A stretch of DNA of 64,000 bases from Ditylenchus dipsaci (lineage: Eukaryota > Nematoda > Chromadorea > Rhabditida > Anguinidae), in contig SADC01001185.1 of assembly GCA_004194705.1 (NCBI GenBank), forward strand, positions 62,001 through 126,000, written 5' to 3'. This document shows positions 1 to 9,700 of this stretch, in pieces. Position 1 is the first letter of the stretch. Every line of letters starts with the position of its first letter. Position numbers and translations under genes: made by a program. The notes below the pieces were generated by a model that did not search any database, was not told the DNA's origin, and worked only from the letters and a program-made list of their open reading frames with translations.

Positions 1-540
1 TGAAGTACTGCCTGAAAATTTTGCGACAAAAAACCGATTTTTCATAAACACTGAAGTACTCGAAACACTGTTCTAGGCATGATATAATTATTTATATACT
101 AAGTACTGACTACCTTAAAGTGGGTGCTGCTTTTTCATAAATAACCTGGTATATTGAGATTCTAGTTAGTCAAAACAGGATTTCGGTATCAACAAACTGT
201 TTTCAGCACACAATTTTAGGTCGAATAGCATTGTTTATTCGTTCCTGAGAAATAATACAAAATTTGTGGACAAATTTACCGCAAAATATGTATAATAATT
301 GATATTTCTAGTGAAAAATGCAGCGAAGAAGGCATGTGAAGCAAAACAATATTTGCAGCAAAAAAAGTATTTTAGCAGCAAAAAAAGTAATTTAGCAGCA
401 AAAAAAGTCCTTTTGCAGCACGAAGAGTCTTTTGCAGCAGACAAAATTAGCAGCAAAAAAAAGTCTTTTGGAGCAAAAAAAGTCCTTTTGCAGCAAAAAG
501 AAGTCTTTTTGCAGCAAGGAAAAGCTTTGCCCCATTATTA
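1..540 (+). repeat. Foldback family copy with GCAGCAAAAAAAGTC keyword arm, cut by window edge
   Basis: Positions 1-330 match the interior of the foldback at 40618-41944 (shared stretch around GGCATGATATAATTAT and the run before TTGATATTTCTAGTG). Positions 340-530 are an irregular array of GCAGCAAAAAAAGTC and ending GCAAGGAAAAGCTTTGCCC, the same terminus as the complete copy. The left arm lies outside the window. ORFs here are low-complexity Lys/Ala or Phe/Cys readings and are not genes. Confidence 0.75.
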
Positions 541-608
541 CTATGAGTTGTGCTCCATTGTGTTGCCAGGACAGCTTTTAGGAAAGATACTAACACGGCA
601 CGAACTTA

Positions 609-838
609 AACGGGCATGCCCACGCTAATAAAAGGTGATGCCCGGGAATTTGAAATTTTTCCGAATAGTTGAACTTCTGTGCGGGTTTTCAACTGGTTTC
701 TAACAAACAAGGCAAAGAATTTGATTTCAGGTTTGGTTTTGGCAGAAACCAAGTTGAAAAATCCGTACAGAATTTCAACCATTCTGAAAAAATCGGATTC
801 CCATGCACCACCTATTATTAGCGTGGGCATGCCCCTTA
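609..838. repeat. Palindromic MITE, GGGCATGCCCACGC ends
   Basis: Near-perfect inverted repeat: GGGCATGCCCACGCTAATA at 609 is answered by its complement ending near 838, and the arms continue inward (GTTGAAC, GGTTTCTAACAAA / GGCAGAAACC). Related, more diverged copies lie at about 20890-21050 and 42785-43022. No coding capacity. Confidence 0.7.
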
Positions 839-1126
839 AGGTGGCGTTTAGACGAACTTTATACATTATTCGAAAGATTATGGCCTGTCTATCATTGCCA
901 CGCTTGCCAATTGGCTTCATGATCAGTCTACGCTGAGAAAATAAACTTTAAAAGTGAATACTTTTTGTATTTTTTCTTTACTAGCGTGGTGCAGTGTATG
1001 TGATCCAGGCTCTATTTTGAAATGTCGCAGTTCAACCCGAGCACATTTAAAATTTTGAATGTTTTTTCGTTTTTCACTCACTAATTGTTTTATTTTAAGT
1101 TTGTAACATAAATGGGCAAACTTTTT

Positions 1127-1260
1127 TTTTGACCCAGATTCACTTTTTTTTGACCCAGATTCACTTTTTTCTGTCCCAGATTTGACTTGTCCCAGATTCA
1201 CTTTTTTTTGACCCAGATTCACTTTTTTGTCCCAGATTTCCTCATTTCTGTCCCAGATTT
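1127..1260. repeat. Tandem array of CCCAGATTCACTTTTTT
   Basis: Seven or so irregular copies of CCCAGATTCACTTTTTTTGA or shortened CCCAGATTT units. It looks like one arm of a keyword foldback; no matching opposite arm was found nearby. Confidence 0.65.
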
Positions 1261-1435
1261 AGCTTAAATCACAGGGGGACCAAGCACTTACAAATTGGTC
1301 AAATATTTCTCTCATAACAGCCTGAAAGTTTCTATAACGTTTCTATCATGTTTTGAGGCATTTTCGCCAAAAATTATTTTTTTCCGCAAAAATTTTTTGC
1401 CTTGGGGACCAAGGTAGCCCAAAGTTGGGGTCAGT

Positions 1436-1598
1436 AAAAATGCAAGACAAAAATGCCAAGAGCAAAAATGCCAAGAGCAAAAATGCCAAGAGCAAAAATG
1501 CCAAGAGCAAAAAATGCCAAGAGCAAAAATGCCAAGAGCAGAAATGCCAAGACAAAAATGCCAACGCAAAAATGCCAACAGCAAAAATGCCAACAGAT
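1436..1598. repeat. Minisatellite GCCAAGAGCAAAAAT
   Basis: About ten units of 14-16 bp, reading GCCAAGAGCAAAAAT on the plus strand. The same unit occurs in opposite orientation at 3942-4100, so the two arrays may be arms of one foldback enclosing the eIF4E-like gene, or independent insertions. The Trp/Leu/Phe-rich ORFs across it are artefacts. Confidence 0.8.
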
Positions 1599-1626
1599 AT
1601 ATTGACAGCAATAGCTCCGGTTCTCA

Positions 1627-1998
1627 GTCTAGTCTTCGGGTCAATCTTTTAACTATTCCATACTAGCACTTTGCCTTCTAGTTTTTTCGATTCAAAAGTC
1701 GAATGCTTATGTATAAATTCTGAAATGTAGAAGAGAACCTCCTGGTACCTCCAGCATCCGAAATTTCGGACTCAGCTGAAAGTAAAATTTGTGCGCCTTC
1801 AAAGTGTTCCAAAATATTTGGCCAACCCTGTAGAAGAACGTTAATACAGCAATGCTTTTACATATGACAGCATTACAAATTGTAATTTACAATGAATTAT
1901 TTACAGCTATCTCTACAAGTAACCTGCAAACGCTTGAATATATCTATTCACGAAGAAAAGGAATAGGTAGGCAGTGCTGTCAAAAATAAAATGGTGTG
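1627..1998. other. No gene seen
   Basis: AT-rich stretch upstream of the eIF4E-like gene. It probably contains its promoter and 5' leader, but no distinct element is recognisable. Confidence 0.4.
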
Positions 1999-2763
1999 AT
2001 GGAGCTTAGCCAGTTGGAAGGCGAGCATGCGCTTGTGCCAGCCTGATTGTTTTGGGTGTAGAAGCCAGATTCCGACAAGTGGAAGCCAGTTGATGAGCGA
2101 ACGGTATGTCTTTCTTTGCCTCGCACAAATTACATCTCTTGCTTCATCTGTATTCGGCAAAGAAAATTCACTTCTTCATTGTTCTTAGGGCAACGAATGG
2201 TCGGTTTGTCTTCACAAGCTGTGCTCCATCAATACAATCGAAATCTTCTGGGCTCTCTAGCATCGTGTAATCGCCGCTAACCAGCTTCGCTATGGTATTA
2301 TTTTGAACACTTGTTGCGATCACCTACTGAAGTTTACCTTTTTAGGAACCGACTACATCTTCTTTCGAGAGGGAATCAAGCCAATTTGGGAAGAATATCA
2401 ACAATGAGATGCTCTTCATAGATGTGAAGAGAGCTTGTAAGGTTCGCCTAATTCTCTTTTGTGTTTTTTTATTTCGTTTCACGTCTATTGTTTGTAGCAC
2501 ACCAAGTTAAATCGCTACTGGCTGGAACTTCTCATGGCCATTTCTTGGAGGACAGTTCAATGAATTAAACCAACATATCAGTGGCGCATTACTCAATGTT
2601 TGCTCGCATGGTGACAAGATCTCGATTTGAATGCGGACTGCAAGCCAGAAGTAGTACGTTCTGTTCAGAAATTGTTGATTCCAAGCTTGGTCTGAACACA
2701 ACAGGTTGAATTTACTTCAAGAATCCCAACCACAAGGGCTATTCAATTTCAAAAAAATGTTAA
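1999..2763 (+). CDS. eIF4E-family cap-binding protein gene, four exons, reading frame damaged
   Basis: Encodes a translation initiation factor 4E-like protein, which binds the mRNA cap in the cytoplasm. Exons read by eye: 1999-2103, 2189-2294, 2348-2436 and 2498 to about 2763, with GT/AG ends and 50-90 nt introns. Family landmarks appear in order: KPDSDKW in exon 1, SINTIEIFWAL in exon 2, then GTDYIFFREGIKPIWEE, the eIF4E signature region with a conserved Trp, in exon 3; NRYWLELLMA, GGQFNEL and SGALLNV in exon 4. Start at ATG 1999 (MELSQLEGEHAL). Total length fits the usual ~200 residues. Oddities: in-frame TGA and TAG in exon 1 (conserved Trp and aromatic positions), TAG after FWAL in exon 2, and frame slips in exons 3 and 4. 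It is either a decaying copy or a locus with several sequence errors. Family assignment is firm; subtype (eIF4E versus 4EHP) is not. Confidence 0.75.
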
Positions 2764-3099
2764 CCTGTTGTTTGAATGTTAAAAATGTGTTGTTCGAGGT
2801 CGTTCCATGTGTTCATTGGATTTTGAGAAAGCTAGTGTTGTGTAAGGGAGTAATATGATTGACACTTTTTAAGTTTCTCGTACCAGTGTTGCCCAAAGTC
2901 TGTGCATTTGTACCCAAAACACAGTAAACGGATGCGCCAAAGTGATCATTTCCTTCCACGAGGCAGAACGCCAAGGCCTAAATTTTTAATTTTTTTGTGT
3001 GAAATTCAGAGTGGGCAAAGACCAGATGGCTCAGGACCACTCGGAATTGGCCAAAGGCCAAAATTATGGTTTTTAGGGGTTCACTAAAGGGGGGGGGTA

Positions 3100-3262
3100 A
3101 ATTATTGAGAAAACCGATTGAGCGGATCAGATTTCGGTCCGATGGGGTTAATCGCTCACAAATACAGGTTTATGGTGGTTTTGAGTGTTCAGGTGGATTT
3201 GTGAGCAATTAACCCCATCTGACCCGAAATCTGATCCGCTCATCGATTTTTCTCAAAAAGTT
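3100..3262. repeat. Palindrome of the GCGGATCAGA family
   Basis: Arms 3109-3165 and 3196-3258 are complementary (GAGCGGATCAGATTTCGG and counterpart) around a short loop. Relatives occur at 13050-13262 (single arm), 33940-34500, 57600-57700 and 58975-59030, so this is a dispersed family. Confidence 0.7.
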
Positions 3263-3507
3263 GAACATGATTTGATAACGCTAAAACATCGACTTGACTG
3301 ACAGGAAGATCAGTTCTGAAATAGTTTCGTATCCCGTAGAGTATCCCAGATGGTAGACGGAGGCGGTGGTTACGAGAAAGTGGTACGTCAGGTGGTAATT
3401 ACCAAGCACTGACCATCTATCCGTACTCAGGTTGAGTGCCTAGATAATGGTACTTGGGTGGTGCTTAAATGGTCGTCTATTTAAATCAGAAAGTTCGCGC
3501 TTTTTAG

Positions 3508-3685
3508 GTTCCAAAACCTGTTTTCTGCATTAATTAGATCATTCTAAGATGGTTGACACTATTTAAATTACGTTTTGCAAGATTAAAAAAAACTGTAAAA
3601 ATACCATCAAAACGTAGTTTCACTTCTGTCAAACCATTTCTAAAATGCTCGAATTAGTGCAGAAAACAGGTTTTGGAAGCCAAAA
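3508..3685. repeat. Palindromic repeat, CCAAAACCTGTTTTCTGCA arms
   Basis: GGTTCCAAAACCTGTTTTC near 3508 pairs with GAAAACAGGTTTTGGAAGCC near 3665-3683, with imperfect pairing continuing to the centre. No coding content. Confidence 0.6.
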
Positions 3686-3941
3686 CAAAACAAAAATTCG
3701 ATCCAAGTGGACTTATCGAGGATGGATATGCACTGTTGAGTGTAAAAATAAACCATAAAAGGTGATGTCATTCATTTATGAAAGCACAAAGACACACAAG
3801 GAGTCCGAAAAAAATTTAACCCAGGGGGTTCAATTGAAACTTCTATATGAGTCAAATACGTAGCAAACTTTCGATTAAACATAACTACTTTATAAGGAAC
3901 AAGACTAGGATCAGAATCGCAGGGTTGCAGTCAATACATCT

Positions 3942-4160
3942 GTTGGCATTTTTGCTGTTGGCATTTTGCGTTGGCATTTTTGTCTTGGCATTTCTGCTCT
4001 GGCATTTTCGCTCTTGGCATTTTTGCTCTTGGCATTTTTGCTCTTGGCATTTTGTTCTTGGCATTTTTGCTCTGGCATTTTGTCTTGGCATTTTACTGAT
4101 AACCGGATTTGAACCTATGAACTAACAATGCGTATATAAAAGTACGTCCTCCCTTTAATA
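3942..4160. repeat. Minisatellite (reverse orientation) followed by tRNA-like B box
   Basis: Ten or so units of TTGGCATTTTTGCTC, inverted relative to the array at 1436-1598. It is followed at about 4095-4150 by a sequence whose minus strand carries a pol III B-box-like GGTTCAAAT, resembling the tRNA-like sequence at about 16760-16830. Confidence 0.65.
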
Positions 4161-4349
4161 GGGGAAATTGAATTCGAAGCAGACTTTTTAGACAAGAAGT
4201 ATTCATAGAAATTATAACAAACAATCTTTGAATATTTAGTGATAAAATTGAGCATATTTTTGTCAATGGTATTAAAAAATGAAAAATAATTTTAAATTTT
4301 TCATTAAAACAGAACGCGAAGCCCGATTTGGTCATTTGACGTGTTTTGA

Positions 4350-5187
4350 CACGCCGTGCCCCCCCCCAAATCAAGTTTTTCAGAGTGTCTGAAAATCATT
4401 TTTAAGTAATAATTGTCATAAAAAGGCTAGGAAAGCAATTTAAAGGGATTATGGCTGTATTGGGAGGGGAAAGGACAAAACAGGGCCACTTTATAGTGCC
4501 TATAAGTACCAAGAGTATTAATTTCTCTAAGCAGTAAAGCGCTTTCAAACCCAGCACTTGTGGTGCACGAAAAGTACTCGAGCTGATCAGACCGATCAGC
4601 CGGGTGGATCCTGATGGTTGTCCTTTAACTTTGGATGGCTGAGCCTCTGGCTCGTAGCCACAGGCCGAAAAGGGGGAGACCTTTTTCGGCCAAATAAAAA
4701 AGATGTTGAACATAGTTTTGAATACTGGGGTCTACCGCATAAATAAACTCTGGTATGCATGCTTTTTCAACTCCAAGCCCCAAGCCCCCTGCGCTCCGAA
4801 GGGGGCGCAGGGGGCTTGAGAGTTAGAGATGCGCGCATCACTAACCTTAGACATGATTCCGAGAAGTACTCTTGATCAAAATGCATATAGAGTCTCTTTT
4901 TGCCACGGCCAGTTGAAACAACATGGTGAGGCAGCCGAAGAATGGCCAAAAAATGACTAAAAGTGGCCCCTATTGTTCCCTTCCCCTCCCAATACAGCCA
5001 TAATCCCTTTTAAATGCTTTTCTAGCTTTTTTACGACAAAATTATTACTTAAAAATGATTTTCAGATACTCTGAAAAACTTGATTTTTGGTGGGGTATAA
5101 GCCAGTAGGTCCGATTTTTGGGGGTGGGTTAGAGAAAGTAGCTTTTTTGGGGGGGGGGGGGTGGGAGTATAAGCCAGTAGCGTCAAA
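4350..5187. mobile_element. Foldback of the C-tract family (CTACTG..TATACCCCC ends)
   Basis: Left arm begins with a C9 run followed by AAATCAAGTTTTTCAGAG; right arm 5065-5187 carries the complement and then three tandem end-like units, each CTACTGGCTTATACYCCC-type with a G/C run. The core shows an inverted CCAAGCCCCCTGCGC / GCGCAGGGGGCTTG hairpin around 4780-4820. Same design as 30816-31512, 56537-57233, 57705-58250 and 59033-59290. Confidence 0.6.
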
Positions 5188-5189
5188 AA

Positions 5190-6008
5190 TTTTTTGTGAA
5201 AATTTTCAAAAAATTTTTTGCCTGGCCCCCAAGCTGATTTTTTCCGCAATTTTTTTTTAAATAGGAGGGATTTTAAACATGGTTTGTTACACTGGGGCCT
5301 ACGCATAAAAAAGCCTCTGGTATGTGTATATATTTCATGCACCCAGAGTCACTTTCGAGTGATTTGCTATCTGAGCTGTGTGGTGTGCGCATCTCAACCC
5401 CAAGCAACCATCCCCTGCGACCTGAAGGGGCTTGGTTGGTTAGAGATGCGCGCATCACTTATCTTAGACATAATTCCGGGCAACACTCTTGATCAAAAAG
5501 ACATATGAGATCCTTTTTGCCCAGCTCCAGTGACCAATAGAATGTGGAATACCCTTAAATACAGTCACTTAATCTTACTCTAAAACCCCAAAACATGGTC
5601 TCCTACCTTAGTATGCCACAACTTTATCAAAAAATCTTCTCGAATGTGGTATTCTACCCCGTTCGTCACTGGAGCTGGCAAAAAGGATCTCTATATGCCT
5701 TTTTAGATCAAGAGTCTTGCTCGGAATTATGTCTGAGGTAAGTCAAGGGGGCGCAGGAGGCTAGTTGCTTGGAGTTGAGATGCGCACACCCACATACCTT
5801 AGACGCAAATCACTCGAAAGTGACTCTGGATGCATGAAATATATACGCATACCAAACCTTTTGAATACGGTAGGCCCCAGTTAACAACACCATGTTTAAA
5901 ACCCCCTGCTATTTAACAAAAAAAAAATTGCTGAAAAAATCAGCTTGGGGATCAATACAAAAAAATTTTGAAAATTTTTCACAAAAATTTTTTTTTTTCG
6001 TGAAAATG
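5190..6008. repeat. Large palindrome (~0.8 kb)
   Basis: The arm starting AAAAATTTTTTGTGAAAATT near 5190 and GCTGATTTTTTCCGCAA is answered by the complementary arm ending near 6000. It contains two inverted copies of the GAGTCACTTTCGAGTGATT / GGTTAGAGATGCGCGC core also found at 31090-31320 and 56830-57030. Centre near 5590. Confidence 0.6.
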
Positions 6009-6113
6009 ATCTGAAAGTGCCTTAAACACTTTTTGAAACTTTTGGAAAAAAAAATTCGAAAAAATGAACAGGGGGAACCAAGGCATCTTTTTTCAGAGAT
6101 GGGAATGCATATA

Positions 6114-6475
6114 CAGGGTGTATCACAAAAACTGGTGCATTTGAAAAAATTTTTGTACGTAAATTCTTGCCCGGCCGATTACCGATTTTTTTTCGGAATC
6201 TTCACAGTGTATAATTTTTGATTTCAGCCATAGATCGTCTTTTCTCATATATAGCTTTTTCTGTTCTGTTACTTGGGTTTGAGAAAAGGATCTATGCTCA
6301 GAGAACTTCACTCTTTGCTATGCTAAAATTCATAATGAGACTCAAACGCGCTAAGAATTATTTTTTATAAAAAGATTGCAAAGGAGTGGACAAAATAACA
6401 GTTACGTTCAAAAAATTGCTATGAAAAATAATTCAAATTGTTACCGTTTTTGCACCAGTTTGTGATACACCCCTG
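6114..6475. mobile_element. Palindromic MITE with TA flanks (Tc1/mariner-like)
   Basis: Inverted ends CAGGGTGTATCACAAAAAC / GTTTGTGATACACCCCTG are flanked on both sides by TA (6112-6113 and 6476-6477), the target duplication of the Tc1/mariner superfamily. Arms include CTGGTGCA / TGCACCAG. No ORF of note. A second TA-flanked element with CAGGGTG ends is at 32271-32622. Confidence 0.7.
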
Positions 6476-6477
6476 TA

Positions 6478-6788
6478 GAGCCAAATTTCGGATAAGGCTT
6501 GAAATTTGCTGTCAGATACCCTTGAAACTCAGATTTAAATCCGTATACTCGATAAAAGACTTTTCTTCTATCACAAGATCCATATAAATCTGATAGTTTG
6601 TATCTCGGCTAGAGCGTATATTTTGTGGAGCTTTTTTCGGGTTTTCTCAACTCCCACGAGTTCTACCGATTCTTATTTTTCTCGTTCGAATCTAAAAATA
6701 ACCTAATTTTTTAATGATTTTCGGGGGTTTTGAAAGAGGGGTTTAGTGGTTTTTCTCACTTAGTGAAAATACGGTAAATAAAACTTAC
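6478..6788. other. Intron sequence of the ShKT gene, no element recognised
   Basis: AT-rich; follows the donor of the last recognised ShKT exon on the minus strand. Nothing further identified. Confidence 0.4.
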
Positions 6789-9700
6789 GGAGAGCCTTTC
6801 TTGTCCTCACAAACGAAATCAGGTTTGACACATCTTTCCACAAGTAGACTGGCAATGTCTGGCCATTTGTCAATGTAATACTAAAATTCAAGAATTTCAG
6901 CTTGACATGAAATAGTTATTTTAAATTTTGAATTTTGTTTTTTGATGAGTCATTTTTTGCAACCCTGATTTCAATGTTTCGGATCCAACATTTGATTCTG
7001 CACAAGTTTAATTACATTGTAACACTGTGCTGTCTACAAAAATGGCTCTAAAACAACGTTTTTAAAAAGAATTGTCAATTCAAAATTATTTGTAATTAAG
7101 AAAATTAAACTCCTACTAAGGCTGCAATATATACTTGCTACCATTCACTTGTCTTGGATTGTTTTTTTTTGAGACTTTGAAGTTTAAAAAAATATTGGCT
7201 TTTTATGTAACCACTCCAAAAATGCTTTGGTCCCCTGTTGTTAATATTAACTTATGAGTGTGATTTCTAGTAAAAACAAAAAAATCAAATTCCCGAAATT
7301 CGAACGGGATCCCGACAAGATCCGAAATTTTTTAGCGAAAATTTGATTCCGACATTTTTCTGGCTGAAAATTCCGTCCCGAAATCCCGCCCGAACGCCAG
7401 ATGCCGTCTCTAGTTTTTTGTAAAAAAAATTCGAGTCCTGTACGCACCCGATTTTTACATTGGACGATTGAACTTCTCGTGGACGCCGAAAGCGACTATG
7501 GACGTCTAAAGTAGATTATTACCGGCGCCCGGACATTGTATATTTTAAAAAGAATTTGTCGGGCGACATTGTCTCCTTTTTCGTTTTTTGTGGGCGACAT
7601 TATTCCTTTTTTATTCATAAAAAAACCAGAGATACAGAATACTAGAAAAGTATGGACGAATAAAGATGGATGAGTAATAAATAAGCAATAGATATACACA
7701 ATAAGTGAAAAATAGCCAGTGTCGCTCGATAAAGAATAAAAACAAAAAAGATAGTGTCGCTAGACAAAAATAATAAAGAGACAATCGCCCGACATCCTTT
7801 TAAAAAATAATTTGTCGCGCGACAAATTATTTTTAAACTGGAGAATGTCCGGGAGCCATTATTTCTACATTGCCTTGGTCCCCCTGCTGTTATAATAAAA
7901 AGTTTTAATAAAAAAAACTCTAAAAAATTATATTACAAATTTTTTTGTTAGCAGACATCTGCTCAAACACTAAAATTGTATTTTTGGCTTCTTCTTTGTT
8001 GGATTGAAAAATTGTTTATGTGCAAAAAGTACATATTTCCGAAGGAATAATCCAAAATTATCACAAATAAAGCAAAAAACGTAGAAATATAGTGAAATAA
8101 AAAAAATGCGAAAAAACAATGAGGGTACCAAGAAAAATTTAAAAAATTTCGCGAAAAAAAACAACAGGGGGGACCAAGGCAACTTTTTAGAGGGATGCAA
8201 ACCAGTGGAGTGTAAATCGTTGGCTCTGGCTCCGAGCAAGAGTCACAGCAAATTTTTTCAATTTAAGAGCGAGGAGCAAGAGCTAGAGATTTCAGATCCA
8301 GAGCCGTAGCGGTGGCGCGGATCACTGGTGCGAATGCATAAGAGCCAACATTTTGGTGTTGCAATTGATTTAGAATAAAGCTATCATACATTCTTTTTAA
8401 AAGATTTGCCCTTTTTCGGGATCTCCACTTTTATTTTTATGGTTTTTTCGATAAAAATGTTAATGATTGAAATAGCGATTATAAGTAGAGACCACCTCAG
8501 GGATTCGGGATTTTACTTTTCGAACGCATTTTGAGCCAGTTTCAACAGACATTGATAGCTGAAAATTTTACAGCGTTCAGCTACTTTCATTCTTCTACCT
8601 ATTGTATTTTTTACTTTTTGAATTTTATCAATAAATTGGACCTGCGACTCTGAATAACGAAATTGACAAAACTGGATCCTGTTCAAGTCAATTTCGGGAT
8701 TCAGGGTCGCAAGTCCAAAATTTTTGGTGCGTAGACGTTTAGCGGTTGGCGTAACAAATGTTACAAAACCGCTAAACGTCACACCAAAACGCCAAGCTTT
8801 TGAATTTTATAAATTCATTTTAATTTTTTTCACGGTCGGGTGTTTTCCTGCTGTTGCATCTCTCTTAATTTTTTTCCGAAGTCTATTTTTGAGTCCTTTG
8901 ATAAATTTTCATGAGTTCATGAAGCTTTATGGCACATTAGAGTACAATATGAAAACAATTTAACATTCTATTGCTTATTCATTTATCTCGTTTTGTTAAG
9001 ATGAATGACTTCAAGTGGACTAACACCGACGTTGTTGGTAATCTCCAGCGACTCAAAACGAGAAAGTTTCAGTGGGAGATATCGTCAACTTCTTGAAGCG
9101 GCAGTACAATAAAACGTGCGCGCTGATGACCATCTACCGCCATATGCCGAAAGAAAAACTGTTGATCCGTATCTCAATGATGGAATTGTTGTGTAAGATC
9201 TGATTTTTTCATTTACGCGTTTTTTACAACTGTTTAGGCCTCTTCAAACTAAATTTTCAAGCTCTATCAATTCCTGCAGAAGCTTCAATATCAGCAATCA
9301 GTGCGTATCATCCAGCTGGAGAGTGGACAGAAGCCCAGGCCGGCGAACAAGCTTTACAGTGCTATGAATGAAAAGCTAGATGAGCTTTGACAGAGTTTGA
9401 GGTTGGCTTTTTTGGGAATCTTTTTTGAAAAAAAAAGTTGCTTAAGGAAAACACTGAAAATGCTATGCACGATGCAAGTATTCTTCCAGACGCGCTGAAT
9501 TTTCTGACTGCTGCCAGTTATTTGCTTGCAGAGCTGAGAAAAAGAGCAGCGTAAAGTTATGAAGAAGCGAGCCAGTAGAATGCGTAAAGTCATGGAGCGA
9601 TCAGCAAAGCAATCCTCGAGGACAGTGGTACCCGATCAAGTTTCAGCGCCTCTATCCCAATCCGATTTTTTGCGAACAAGAAGAACCAACAGAATTTCTT

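Noticed and set aside
299..628. 109-codon Lys/Ala-rich ORF and antisense partner
   Set aside because: Entirely a translation of the GCAGCAAAAAAAGTC repeat; the same ORFs appear at 40640-40891 and 41611-41952.
1999..2763. UGA/UAG recoded as sense codons
   Set aside because: Other genes use TGA and TAG as ordinary stops and show no reassigned codons in conserved positions; error or decay explains the eIF4E-like locus.
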